From: Streptomyces jeddahensis
GTDB lineage: Bacteria > Actinomycetota > Actinomycetes > Streptomycetales > Streptomycetaceae
Assembly (NCBI RefSeq): GCF_001642995.1
Contig: NZ_LOHS01000141.1
Coordinates: 1-64,000, forward strand
Length of the DNA stretch: 64,000 nucleotides
Reading direction: 5' to 3'
Both the position numbers and the translations under genes were made by a program. The notes below the pieces were generated by a model. It made no database searches. It was given only the letters and a program-made list of their open reading frames with translations, and was not told the origin of the DNA. Each line of letters starts with the position of its first letter. Position 1 is the first letter of the stretch. Shown in pieces: positions 43,118 to 51,383 of the stretch.

Positions 43118-43636
43118 TCATCCGCCGTTGCGGACGAAGACGGGCTTGAGGTGCTTCTCGGGCAGTGCGTCCGGCAGCTGTTCCCAGTCGAGGACGTCGG
43201 AGACGACCCGGGCGGGGTCGACCTTGCCGGAGCGGGCGAGTTCGAGGGCGTCGGGGATGTGCCCCCCGACGTTGTCGCGGGCGATGCGCAGGGTGACGCT
43301 GGTGAGGTACATGTCGAGCAGCGGCAGCTCGCCCGGCCGGAAGTGGTTGCCCGCCGACTCGCAGACGCCCTCCGGGGCAAGGCACCTGACGGCCAGGGCG
43401 AGCTGGTCGACACGGCCTGTGGCCTCGACCGCGATGTCGAAGCCGTGCCGGACGGGCTCGACCGTCTCTGCTGAGGGGGCTCCGAACTTCTCGGCGAGCG
43501 CGCGGTGTTCCGGGTCGGGGTCGACGTACAGCACCTCGGAGGCGCCGAGCGCACGGGCGATGTCGCAGACATACAGGCCAATGCTGCCGCGGGCGACGAC
43601 CAGGACGCGGGCTCCGGGCCTGGCCTTCACCGTCAT
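43118..43636 (-). pseudogene. Zinc-type alcohol dehydrogenase remnant lacking the GroES domain
   Basis: From ATG 43636 a 172-residue frame encodes only the Rossmann half of a medium-chain dehydrogenase (VLYVDPDPEHRALAEKFGA, then FDIAVEATGRVDQLALAVR). The roughly 170-residue N-terminal catalytic domain with its zinc ligands is absent. The cofactor loop reads ARGSIGLY where GGGSIGLY is expected. The remaining ATG sits just downstream of the tetR operator, so a deletion seems to have fused the promoter to the middle of the gene. A catalytically active product is very unlikely. Confidence 0.72.
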
Positions 43637-43655
43637 AACGACAGGCCACGCTAGA

Positions 43656-43673
43656 CTATGACGATCGTTATAG
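43656..43673. promoter_or_regulatory. TetR operator palindrome
   Basis: CTATGACGATCGTTATAG is an 18-bp palindrome with a single mismatch, 19 nt upstream of the tetR GTG and 20 nt upstream of the dehydrogenase remnant ATG. A similar half-site (GTCATAACGAC) occurs at the remnant start. This is a textbook TetR-family operator. Confidence 0.75.
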
Positions 43674-43691
43674 CCAGAGGAGAGTGCACGG

Positions 43692-44276
43692 GTGGCCAAG
43701 AGCAGTACGCCGTCCCGCGAGCGGATCGTCGCCGGCGCTGCCGACATGATCAGCCGGCGGGGCCTGAGCGCCACGAGCATCCGGGAGATGGCCAAGCACG
43801 CCAAGGCGCCACTGGGCTCCACCTATCACTATTTCCCCGAGGGCAAGCAGCAGCTGGCCACGGAGGCCGTCCGCTACTCGGGCGAGTGGGTGGCCCGCAG
43901 CCTGCGAAAGGAGCTCGAGGCGGGACCGGCCGCCGGGCTCGCGGCGTTCCTCGCCCTGTGGCGCAGGATCGTCTTCGAGAGCGACTTCCACGCCGGCTGC
44001 CCCGTCCTGGCGGTGGCCATCGAGGAGCCGCCAGCCGACGAGGTCCCGCCAGCCCTGGCAGCCGCGGCCGACGTCTTCGAGCAGTGGGAGAACCTGCTCG
44101 CCGACTCGCTGCGGGCACACGGCGCCCGAGCCGAGCAGGCCGCCCAGGTCGCCACGCTCATCGTCGCGGCCGTCGAGGGCACCGTAGCCCTGTGCCGCGC
44201 CAAGCGCAGCACCGAACCCCTGGACCGCACCGCTGCGCAGCTTCAGTACCTCATCGCCGCCACCATCAAGAACTGA
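43692..44276 (+). CDS. TetR/AcrR family regulator (LmrA/YxaF-like)
   Basis: A 194-residue regulator. The helix-turn-helix runs RERIVAGAADMISRRGLSAT, SIREMAKHAKAPLGSTYHYFP, and the C-terminal domain matches the LmrA/YxaF type (GCPVLAVAIEEPP with its conserved cysteine, then WENLLADSLRAHGA). The GTG at 43692 has GAGGAGAG upstream. The operator palindrome lies between it and the divergent dehydrogenase remnant, so it still autoregulates but has lost its obvious target. Confidence 0.92.
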   Translation: MAKSSTPSRERIVAGAADMISRRGLSATSIREMAKHAKAPLGSTYHYFPEGKQQLATEAVRYSGEWVARSLRKELEAGPAAGLAAFLALWRRIVFESDFHAGCPVLAVAIEEPPADEVPPALAAAADVFEQWENLLADSLRAHGARAEQAAQVATLIVAAVEGTVALCRAKRSTEPLDRTAAQLQYLIAATIKN

Positions 44277-44408
44277 ACCGGCAGCCGGGCCGCGCATGCC
44301 CTCACGAGCAGAGCGCGGCCCGCACGGCCTTCACCTTCTCCTCGGTGAACACCCCACTGTCCAGGAGGGAGAGGATCGACAGCACGCCACCGCTGGAGCC
44401 CCAATGCG

Positions 44409-44831
44409 TCAGCCAAGGAAGCTCAGCCGCACCTGACGGTTGGGATTATCCCTGTTCGTATCGACCAGGCACACGGACTGCCAGGTGCCCAGCTCCAGGC
44501 TGCCGCCGATCACTGGCAACGTGGCGTGGGGCGGGACGAGGGCGGGAAGCACATGGTCACGGCCGTGACCGGCGCTGCCGTGGCGGTGCTGCCAGCGGTC
44601 GTCCGCGGGCAGCAGGGTGTGCAGTGCGGCCAGCAGGTCATCGTCGCTGCCGGCACCCGTCTCGATCACCGCGATGCCGGCGGTTGCATGCGGCACGAAC
44701 ACATTGAGGAGGCCGTCGCGTCCGCCCGCGGCATCCCTCAGGAAGCTCTCGCAGTCGCGGGTGAGGTCGATGACGGTCTCCCGGGAACCGGTGGCGACGT
44801 TCAGGACACGCGTGGTGAAGGCATCGGACAT
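44409..44831 (-). CDS. YjbQ family (UPF0047) protein
   Basis: A 140-residue protein of the YjbQ family, once described as a secondary thiamine-phosphate synthase. FVPHATAGIAVIE and RHGSAGHGRDHVLPALVPPH hold the conserved histidines, and WQSVCLVDTNRDNPNRQVRLSFLG is the usual C-terminus. It is compact and soluble. The ATG at 44831 is preferred, with GAGG eight bases upstream, over a TTG at 44849. It is divergent from the flavoprotein gene. Confidence 0.9.
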   Translation of the reverse strand: MSDAFTTRVLNVATGSRETVIDLTRDCESFLRDAAGGRDGLLNVFVPHATAGIAVIETGAGSDDDLLAALHTLLPADDRWQHRHGSAGHGRDHVLPALVPPHATLPVIGGSLELGTWQSVCLVDTNRDNPNRQVRLSFLG

Positions 44832-44927
44832 GTCTTCATCCTCGCTCAACGAAGCGGCCGCTCGCTGTGTGGCTCACATCCAGGAACCGTCGGGAAGATC
44901 CCGGACTCCGCCCGAGTTGGTAGAAGC

Positions 44928-46052
44928 GTGAACGACATCGAGTCGCGCGACGCGGCACAACAGGTGGACGAGGACGTGGCACAACAGGTGGACGTGGTCG
45001 TCATAGGCGCCGGACAAGCGGGTCTGTCCAGCGCCTATCACCTGCGCCGCACCGGTTTCGAGCCGGACCGTGACTTCGTGGTCCTCGATCACTCACCGCG
45101 TCCCGGCGGCGCCTGGCAGTTCCGGTGGCCGACCCTCACCTACGGCAAGGTGCACGGGATGCATGCGCTGCCGGGCATGGAACTGACGGGCGCGGACCCC
45201 TCGCGACCTTCGTCGGAGGTCATCGGCGCCTACTTCGACACCTACGAGCGGACCTTCGACCTCCGGGTACGGCGGCCGGTGGACGTACACGCGGTGCGCG
45301 AAGGAGAAGCCGGGCGGGTGCTCGTCGAGACCTCGGCGGGGAACTGGTCGACGCGGGCGGTGATCAACGCGACCGGCACCTGGGGCCGGCCGTTCTGGCC
45401 GCGCTACCCCGGCCAGGAGACCTTCCGCGGACGGCAGTTGCACACCGCGCAGTACCGCGGTCCTCAGGAGTTCACCGGGCAGCGGGTGATCGTGGTCGGC
45501 GGTGGAGCGTCGGGCACTCAGCACCTTATGGAGATCGCGCCCCATGCGGCTGCGACCAGCTGGGTCACCCGCCGCCCTCCCATCTTCCGCGAGGAACCCT
45601 TCGACGAGAACGTGGGGAGGGCGGCCGTCGCCCTTGTCGAGGAACGCGTACGGCAGGGGCTTCCGCCCGGGAGTGTCGTCTCGGTGACCGGCCTGCCGCT
45701 GAGCGACGCGATCCGGAAGGCCCGCGCGGACGGCGTCCTGGACCGGCTGCCGATGTTCGACCGGATCACCCCGGACGGCGTGGAGTGGGACGACGGGCGC
45801 CACATCGACGCCGACGTGATTCTGTGGGCAACCGGGTTCCGTGCCGCGATCGACCATCTGGCACCGCTGCGGCTCCGCGAGCCGGGTGGCGGTATCCGTA
45901 TGGAGGGCACTCGCGTGGCCGCCGACCCGCGGCTCCATCTCGTGGGATACGGGCCTTCGGCCAGCACCATCGGCGCCAACAGGGCTGGTCGAGCCGCGGT
46001 CAGGGACATCCGAAGGCTGCTGGCCCAGGAGGCGGTCGACGTCGCGGCCTGA
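44928..46052 (+). CDS. FAD-dependent oxidoreductase, flavin monooxygenase-like
   Basis: A 374-residue flavoprotein with two dinucleotide-binding motifs, VVVIGAGQAGLSSAYHL near residue 25 and VIVVGGGASGTQHLME near 190. The order and the ATGFRAAIDHL late motif match single-component class B-like flavoproteins, including those annotated as ArsO-type. It lacks any membrane segment. The start is GTG 44928; an N-terminal repeated QQVDEDVAQQVD is unusual. No partner gene is adjacent, so the substrate is unknown. Confidence 0.87.
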   Translation: MNDIESRDAAQQVDEDVAQQVDVVVIGAGQAGLSSAYHLRRTGFEPDRDFVVLDHSPRPGGAWQFRWPTLTYGKVHGMHALPGMELTGADPSRPSSEVIGAYFDTYERTFDLRVRRPVDVHAVREGEAGRVLVETSAGNWSTRAVINATGTWGRPFWPRYPGQETFRGRQLHTAQYRGPQEFTGQRVIVVGGGASGTQHLMEIAPHAAATSWVTRRPPIFREEPFDENVGRAAVALVEERVRQGLPPGSVVSVTGLPLSDAIRKARADGVLDRLPMFDRITPDGVEWDDGRHIDADVILWATGFRAAIDHLAPLRLREPGGGIRMEGTRVAADPRLHLVGYGPSASTIGANRAGRAAVRDIRRLLAQEAVDVAA

Positions 46053-46078
46053 AGCCTGACGCGCGCCGGCCGGGTCCT

Positions 46079-46134
46079 GGTCATGAGAGCCGGTCTGGTT
46101 GTGAAAGCCGGTCCCGGTCATGAGAGCCGGTCCC
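46079..46134. repeat. Tandem 18-19-bp repeat, three copies
   Basis: Units start at 46079, 46097 and 46116 with the form GGTCATGAGAGCCGGTC; the middle copy has GGTTGTGAAAGCCGGTC. They fill the gap between the convergent flavoprotein and mltG genes. Confidence 0.75.
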
Positions 46135-46182
46135 GGTCCTGCCCGGATCGCGGGCCGGACCGGGAATCCCGTCGGCCCTCGC

Positions 46183-47025
46183 TCAGCTGTTCTGCGTCGA
46201 ACTCCGCCTCTGGTGGAGTCGGTTGAACTCCTCCACGTTCCTCTGCTGTTCCTCGAAGCTGGCGGTGAAGCGGGTGTCGCCCGGCTTGACCGTCACGAAG
46301 TACAGCCAGTCCCCCGCCGGCGGGCTGATCGCCGCCAGCATCGCGTCCTCGCCGGGGTTGGCGATCGGCGTGGGAGGCAGCCCCATACGCATATAGGTGT
46401 TGTAGGGGCTGTCGATCTGGGTGTCGTTCTCGCTGGTCCGCAGTGTGTTGCGGTTCATCGCGTAGTTGATGGTGGAGTCCATCTGCAGCGGCATGCCGTT
46501 GTTCAGCCGGTTGTAGATGACCCGGGCCACCTTGCCCATGTCGTCCTTCGTCTCGGCCTCGGCCTGGACGATGCTGGCGATGGTGATGGTCTGGTAGAGG
46601 CTCATCGGGTTGCGCTGCGGCCCGGCGGTCAGCTGCTCTCCGTTGAACCTCTCGGTGGCCGTCTTGACCATGTACGACAGCACGGACTCAGGGGTCGACT
46701 TGCTGTTCAGGGGGTACGTGGCGGGGAAAAGGTACCCCTCCGGATTTCCCCGTGCGTCGGGGGGAAGCTTCAGTTTGGCCTTGGGAATCGACTTCTTGGT
46801 GGTGCCTGCGGGCACGCCGAGGGCTTTGTCGATGGCGGCGTACACCTGGCTGGTGCGCCATCCCTCGGGGATCGTCAGCGACGCGGGCTTGGTCTTGCCG
46901 ATGTCCGCGCGCAGCAGCGGAACCGCCACGGCGGCGGCCACCACGCAGGCTCCGGTCGCAATGAGGACGATCCGGCCCCGGCGTGTCAGTCGGGTCCTTC
47001 TCCGTCGCGGAGTGTTGGTCTGCAT
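46183..47025 (-). CDS. mltG: Endolytic transglycosylase MltG-like protein
   Basis: A 280-residue single-pass membrane protein (helix about 18-38) with an extracytoplasmic YceG/MltG domain, which cleaves nascent peptidoglycan glycan strands. ASIVQAEAE contains the likely catalytic E156. LQMDSTINYA, YNTYMRMGLPPTPIANPG and YFVTVKPGDTRF are family signatures. It is shorter than the main Streptomyces MltG, having no long disordered N-terminal extension, so it is probably a paralogue. ATG 47025 is the only start that keeps the membrane helix intact. Confidence 0.9.
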   Translation of the reverse strand: MQTNTPRRRRTRLTRRGRIVLIATGACVVAAAVAVPLLRADIGKTKPASLTIPEGWRTSQVYAAIDKALGVPAGTTKKSIPKAKLKLPPDARGNPEGYLFPATYPLNSKSTPESVLSYMVKTATERFNGEQLTAGPQRNPMSLYQTITIASIVQAEAETKDDMGKVARVIYNRLNNGMPLQMDSTINYAMNRNTLRTSENDTQIDSPYNTYMRMGLPPTPIANPGEDAMLAAISPPAGDWLYFVTVKPGDTRFTASFEEQQRNVEEFNRLHQRRSSTQNS

Positions 47026-47068
47026 GCGGGCACGTTAACCCTCACATCACAACAAACCCGGCATATCT

Positions 47069-48868
47069 TCATCTTGTCGGCTCAAGTTGGGCGTCTCGGC
47101 GGACGAGGGCGGCGTAACGCCCGTCCTGCTCGAGCAGTTCGTCGTGTGTGCCGCTCTCCGCTACGCGCCCGGAGTCGAGCACGACGATCTGGTCGGCGGC
47201 CCGGATCGTGGACAGCCGGTGCGCGATGGTGATGGTGGTCCGGTCGGCGGACAGAGCGTCGATGGCCTCCTGCACGGCATGCTCGGTGCGGGTGTCGAGC
47301 GCGCTGGTCGCCTCGTCGAGGATCAGGACGGGTGGGTCTCGCAGGATGGTGCGGGCGATGGCCAGTCGCTGCTTCTCACCGCCGGAGAAGCGGTGGCCGC
47401 GTTCGCCGACGACTGTGTCGTACCCGTCGGGCAGCGAGGCGATGTGGTCGTGGATCTGGGCGGCCTTGGCCGCCGCGTACAGCTCCTCGTCCGTGGCGTC
47501 GGGCTTGGCGAACCGTAGATTCTCGGCGACCGACGCATGGAAGAGATAAGTCTCCTGCGAGACGACGCCGACTGCGCGCGCGAGCGTGTCGAAGTCCAGG
47601 TCGCGCACGTCGACGCCGTCCAGGGTCACCCGGCCGCCCGTGACGTCGTACAGCCGGGGCACCAGGTAGCTGAGGGTGCTCTTGCCCGCGCCTGTCTGGC
47701 CCACGACGGCCAGGCTGCCGCCTGCGGGGACCGTCACGTCGATGCCGTCCAGGACCGGCCCGCTCTTGTCGTCGTAGCGGAACTCGACATTCTCGAAGCG
47801 GATTTCACCGACGACCTTGTCGAGGTGGACCGGCTTCTCCGGCTCGGTGATGTCGACCGGCAGGTCGAGGTACTCGAAGATGCGCTGGAAGAGCGCGAGC
47901 GAGGTCTGTATCTGGACGCCGGTGGACAGCAGGCTCACGGTGGGGCGGAACATGCCCTGCTGGAGCGAGACGAAGGCGACGAGGGTGCCGATCGAGACGG
48001 AGGGACCGCCGAGTTGCGATGCGACGCCCGCGGCCCAGTAGATGACGGCCGGCATGGCGGCCATGACGATCGTGATGACGGCCATGCGCCACCGGCCCGC
48101 CATGTTCGACTTCACCTCGAGGTCGACCAGGTGCTCGGACTCGTCGGCGAAGGACCGGGTGAGGGAGTCGGCGCGACCCATGGTGCGGCCGAGGAGAATG
48201 CCGCTGACGGAGAGCGACTCCGTGACGGTGGCGGCCATCGCGGCCATCTGCTTCTGCCGCTTGGTGGCGATCTTCTTGCGCTCGCGGCCGACGCGCCGGC
48301 TGATCCACACGAACACCGGCAGCAGGAGCAGCGACACGACGGTCAGCCGCCAGTCGAGGGCGAGCATCGCGACGATGCTCGCGACGACGCTGGTGAGGTT
48401 GGAGACCAGCGACGTCGCGGTCGACGTGACCGTCGCCTGCATGCCGCCGATGTCGTTGGCGATGCGGGACTGGACCTCGCCGGTCCGGGTTCTGGTGAAG
48501 AAGGCGAGGGACATGCGCTGCAGCCGGCCGTAGACGGCGGTGCGCAGGTCGTGCATGACACGCTGGCCGACGGTGGTCGAGATGAGGGTCTGCAGTACTC
48601 CGAAGACGCTCGTGACGACGGCGCTGAGGATCATGCCGAGCGCGAGCAGGCTCAGCAGGCCCGTGCGGCCTTGCGGGATCGCGGTGTCGAGGATCTCCTT
48701 CAGCAGAAAGGGCGTGGTGATCGAGACCAGCGATGAAGCGCAGACGAGCAGCCCGACGACGGCGAGGCGGCCGCGGTAGGGCCGGAAGAGCCGGAGGATG
48801 CGGCGCACCTGCCGCGGCTGATCCGGGTCGGGCGTCGGGGATGTCCAGGTGGGTTCGTCGGGATGCAT
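47069..48868 (-). CDS. ABC exporter, fused membrane and ATPase domains
   Basis: A 599-residue half-transporter with six membrane helices (about 30-310) and a C-terminal nucleotide-binding domain: Walker A GQTGAGKST (390-398), Q-loop VSQETY, signature FSGGEKQ (494-500), Walker B VLILDEATSALD (514-525) and H-loop IAHRLST. All ATPase residues are present, so it probably works as a homodimer exporting a drug or lipid. It is divergent from a MarR gene that most likely represses it. Its stop is 43 bp from the mltG start. Confidence 0.95.
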   Translation of the reverse strand: MHPDEPTWTSPTPDPDQPRQVRRILRLFRPYRGRLAVVGLLVCASSLVSITTPFLLKEILDTAIPQGRTGLLSLLALGMILSAVVTSVFGVLQTLISTTVGQRVMHDLRTAVYGRLQRMSLAFFTRTRTGEVQSRIANDIGGMQATVTSTATSLVSNLTSVVASIVAMLALDWRLTVVSLLLLPVFVWISRRVGRERKKIATKRQKQMAAMAATVTESLSVSGILLGRTMGRADSLTRSFADESEHLVDLEVKSNMAGRWRMAVITIVMAAMPAVIYWAAGVASQLGGPSVSIGTLVAFVSLQQGMFRPTVSLLSTGVQIQTSLALFQRIFEYLDLPVDITEPEKPVHLDKVVGEIRFENVEFRYDDKSGPVLDGIDVTVPAGGSLAVVGQTGAGKSTLSYLVPRLYDVTGGRVTLDGVDVRDLDFDTLARAVGVVSQETYLFHASVAENLRFAKPDATDEELYAAAKAAQIHDHIASLPDGYDTVVGERGHRFSGGEKQRLAIARTILRDPPVLILDEATSALDTRTEHAVQEAIDALSADRTTITIAHRLSTIRAADQIVVLDSGRVAESGTHDELLEQDGRYAALVRRDAQLEPTR

Positions 48869-48974
48869 GGGCTCCTACGGGTGTGCGACTGAATACGAGC
48901 GTGCGGGCACGGGTGTGCGGCTGCTGCGGAAGCCGACCGGACAGGCCGACAGCAGCGAACGAAGGGAGCGTAGC

Positions 48975-48999
48975 TCATTGTTACCTATACTCACAATGA
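48975..48999. promoter_or_regulatory. MarR operator between marR and the ABC exporter gene
   Basis: TCATTGT-N11-ACAATGA is a perfect 7-bp inverted repeat, with a TATACT -10 element (48986-48991) inside it. The inner part (TTGTTA...TCACAA) has the length and symmetry of a MarR site. A protein here would shut off the rightward promoter and probably the leftward one. Confidence 0.65.
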
Positions 49000-49024
49000 A
49001 CGAGGTCCTGATATCGTTCCCGGT

Positions 49025-49483
49025 ATGAGCACCCCCGACGCCGACGGCCTGCTCGCGGAGCAGCTTCTGCGGCTGACCCGCCGTGTGCACCGCATCCAGA
49101 AGCGCCACCTGGAGCAGTGCGGGCTGGGCATCACGCCTGCGCAGTCCCGGTTGTTGCGCACCCTCGTGCACTACAGCTCCCCGCCTCGTATGGCCGATCT
49201 GGCCGAGCGTCTGGAGGTGGTGCCGCGCGCCGTGACGACGCTGGTGGACGGCCTGGAGGCAAGCGGACAGGCGCGCCGCGTCCCGGATCCCACCAACCGG
49301 CGGGTGATACGGATCGAGCTCACGGACGCCGGTCGCCGAGCGCTGCGGGAGCTGCGCAGCGCGCGCCGGGCTGCCGCCGAGGACATCCTTGCCCCGCTGT
49401 CGGGTGAACAGCGGGAGATGCTCGCGGGCCTGCTGTCCGCGCTGATCGACGGGGCACCTCACGCGGAGGCACGCGGCTGCTGA
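49025..49483 (+). CDS. MarR family transcriptional regulator
   Basis: A 152-residue winged-helix regulator: the dimerisation helix is QLLRLTRRVHRIQKRHLEQ, the recognition helix is VVPRAVTTLVDGLEASGQ, and the wing is DPTNRRVIRIELTDAG. It is divergent from the ABC exporter gene with a 156-bp region holding a palindromic operator, so it most likely represses the exporter and releases it when drug binds. GTATG start with ATG 49025. Confidence 0.93.
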   Translation: MSTPDADGLLAEQLLRLTRRVHRIQKRHLEQCGLGITPAQSRLLRTLVHYSSPPRMADLAERLEVVPRAVTTLVDGLEASGQARRVPDPTNRRVIRIELTDAGRRALRELRSARRAAAEDILAPLSGEQREMLAGLLSALIDGAPHAEARGC

Positions 49484-49601
49484 TCTCTCGGCGTCCGTCA
49501 TCGCGCCCCCGTCGGCGTCCGTCAACGCGCCCCGGGCGGAGCGGTGCGCCACGACGGCGGCGCCGGCTGCGTACTCGCCGTGTCCGGCAAGGGCACGGCA
49601 A

Positions 49602-49627
49602 AGGGCCCGGCACAGTGGCCGGGCCCT
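49602..49627. terminator. Bidirectional terminator hairpin
   Basis: AGGGCCCGGC pairs perfectly with GCCGGGCCCT around a 6-nt loop, between the convergent marR and symporter genes. Confidence 0.8.
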
Positions 49628-49692
49628 CGCCTGTTTCACTGATCGCCGCGCCCCGCTTCGGCGGGTCTCTCGACTGGTCTCGGCGGGGTCTC

Positions 49693-51156
49693 TCAACCCG
49701 CCTTGGGCGCGGCATCCTTGGCCGTGGCCTCCACGGACGGCGGTCCCGCCTGGTCGGGCACAGCGGTCGCCGCGCCCTCCGCCACGACCGGCGAGGCGGC
49801 CTGGTCCGCCGCGTCCTGAGCCTCATCCGCCTCGTCGGCGTCGTCCGTCGCCTCCGGCGCGGAGCCGACCTCACCGTTCAGCACCTTCTTGGCCCGCTCC
49901 TGGTCGAGGGCCCCCTCCCACCGGGACACCGCGAAGACGGCCACGCAGTTGCCGAGCAGGTTGGTGACGACGCGCATCGAGTCCATGATGCGGTCCACGC
50001 CCAGCAGCAGGGCGACGGCTCCGGCAGGAATGGCCCCCAGCGAGGAGGCGGTCGCAGCCAGGGCGAGGAAGGCCGAACCAGGGATGCCCGCCATGCCCTT
50101 GCTGGTGAGCATGAGCACCAGGATCACGGTGATCTGCTGGCTCAGGCTGAGGTCCACGCCCACGGCCTGGGCGATGAACAGCGTGCCGATGGACAGGTAG
50201 AGCGAGGCGCCGTCGAGGTTGAAGGAGTACCCCGTGGGCAGCACCAGGCCCACGGCGTCGTCGCGGGCGCCGGCCTTGCGCAGCTTCTGCATCACGCGCG
50301 GCATGACGGACTCGGTGGAGGCGGTCCCCAGCGCGAGGAGCATCTCCTCACGGATGTAGCGCAGGAACTTCCAGAGGCTGAGCCCGGTGGTCACCCGGAG
50401 GGCGATGGCGAGGAGTGCGATGAAGAACGCCGCAGCCGCGTAGCACAGGATGATCAGCTTGGCGTACGTCTCGATCACGCCGAGCCCGTACTGGCCGATC
50501 AGGACGGCCATCGCACCGAACACCGCGATGGGCGCCAGCCGCATCACGAAGCCGACGATCGCGAAGATGATCTCCTGGGCCTGCTCGATGGCGGGCAGGA
50601 CCTGCGGCACCTTGGTGTGGCCGAGGTGCAGCAGCGCGGCGCCCACCAGGCAGGCCAGGAGGAGCACCTGGAGCAGGGAATTCTCGGCGAAGGCGCCGAT
50701 GAAACTGGTGGGGAGCGCGTTCAGGATGAACTCGGTCGTCGAGGGCAGTGAACCGCCGCCCGTCTTCGCGTCGACCGCCGAGCTGTCCAGCGTGGACGGG
50801 TCGACGTTCATCCCCGAGCCGGGCTGGACGACGTTGGCGGCGAGGAGCCCGATGAGCAGGGCGAGCGTGCTCGCGACCTCGAACCAGATCAGGGCCTTGA
50901 GCCCGATCCGGCCGAACGCCTTCAGGTCACCGGCCTTGGCGATACCGACGACGACCACGCAGAACACCAGGGGCGAGATGATCGTCTTGATCAGCCGGGT
51001 GAAACCGTCGCCGAGCGGCTGGAGATCCGTGGCCACGCCGGGCCACAGCTTTCCGACGACGATTCCGAGCACAAGTGCGCAGGCGACCTGCGCGAACAGA
51101 GAGGTGCGCAAGATGCGTGCGACGCGTCGCGGCGGGGACGGTACGGACGGCGACAC
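49693..51156 (-). CDS. Dicarboxylate/amino acid:cation symporter (DAACS family)
   Basis: A 487-residue membrane protein of the glutamate/dicarboxylate transporter family, importing C4-dicarboxylates or acidic amino acids with H+ or Na+. ASTESVMPRVM matches the serine-rich HP1 hairpin, GYSFNLDGASLY is the cation/substrate signature, and MLTSKGMAGIPGSAFLAL is HP2. Eight helices are evident. The C-terminal 60 residues are acidic and disordered. The GTG at 51156 is preferred for AGGAG five bases upstream; translation could begin 22 codons earlier. Confidence 0.93.
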   Translation of the reverse strand: MSPSVPSPPRRVARILRTSLFAQVACALVLGIVVGKLWPGVATDLQPLGDGFTRLIKTIISPLVFCVVVVGIAKAGDLKAFGRIGLKALIWFEVASTLALLIGLLAANVVQPGSGMNVDPSTLDSSAVDAKTGGGSLPSTTEFILNALPTSFIGAFAENSLLQVLLLACLVGAALLHLGHTKVPQVLPAIEQAQEIIFAIVGFVMRLAPIAVFGAMAVLIGQYGLGVIETYAKLIILCYAAAAFFIALLAIALRVTTGLSLWKFLRYIREEMLLALGTASTESVMPRVMQKLRKAGARDDAVGLVLPTGYSFNLDGASLYLSIGTLFIAQAVGVDLSLSQQITVILVLMLTSKGMAGIPGSAFLALAATASSLGAIPAGAVALLLGVDRIMDSMRVVTNLLGNCVAVFAVSRWEGALDQERAKKVLNGEVGSAPEATDDADEADEAQDAADQAASPVVAEGAATAVPDQAGPPSVEATAKDAAPKAG

Positions 51157-51181
51157 GGGGACTCCTATCGGTTTCTGGGAT

Positions 51182-51258
51182 GCGGAAACTTGCTTCCGCG
51201 GCGCGTCACTATTCCCGAGCAAGCACCTCCGTAAGGAACCTCCATGTCACATCGATGT
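51182..51258 (-). promoter_or_regulatory. Symporter gene leader hairpin and ACATCGATGT palindrome
   Basis: GCGGAA-ACTTGC-TTCCGC (51182-51199) forms a small hairpin 26-43 nt before the GTG. A perfect 10-bp palindrome ACATCGATGT lies at 51249-51258 in an AT-rich stretch that probably holds the promoter. Confidence 0.4.
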
Positions 51259-51315
51259 AAATTCCGGCATCACCTCCGATTTGATGCTCTGTCAGCTGAG
51301 TTCTGGACAAGGAGG

Positions 51316-51346
51316 AGCCCCGGGCTTCTGGACGATGCCCGGGGCT
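51316..51346 (-). terminator. Terminator hairpin after the L,D-transpeptidase gene
   Basis: AGCCCCGGGC pairs perfectly with GCCCGGGGCT around an 11-nt loop. It lies 38 nt downstream of the L,D-transpeptidase stop codon and upstream of the symporter promoter. Confidence 0.8.
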
Positions 51347-51383
51347 AGCTGTGGGAGGGAGGACGGTTCGACGGACGCTGTGT

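Noticed and set aside
42666..43661. A 331-codon plus-strand frame across the two decayed genes
   Set aside because: It has no family resemblance; the minus-strand fragments match thioesterase and dehydrogenase families, so the plus frame is a shadow.
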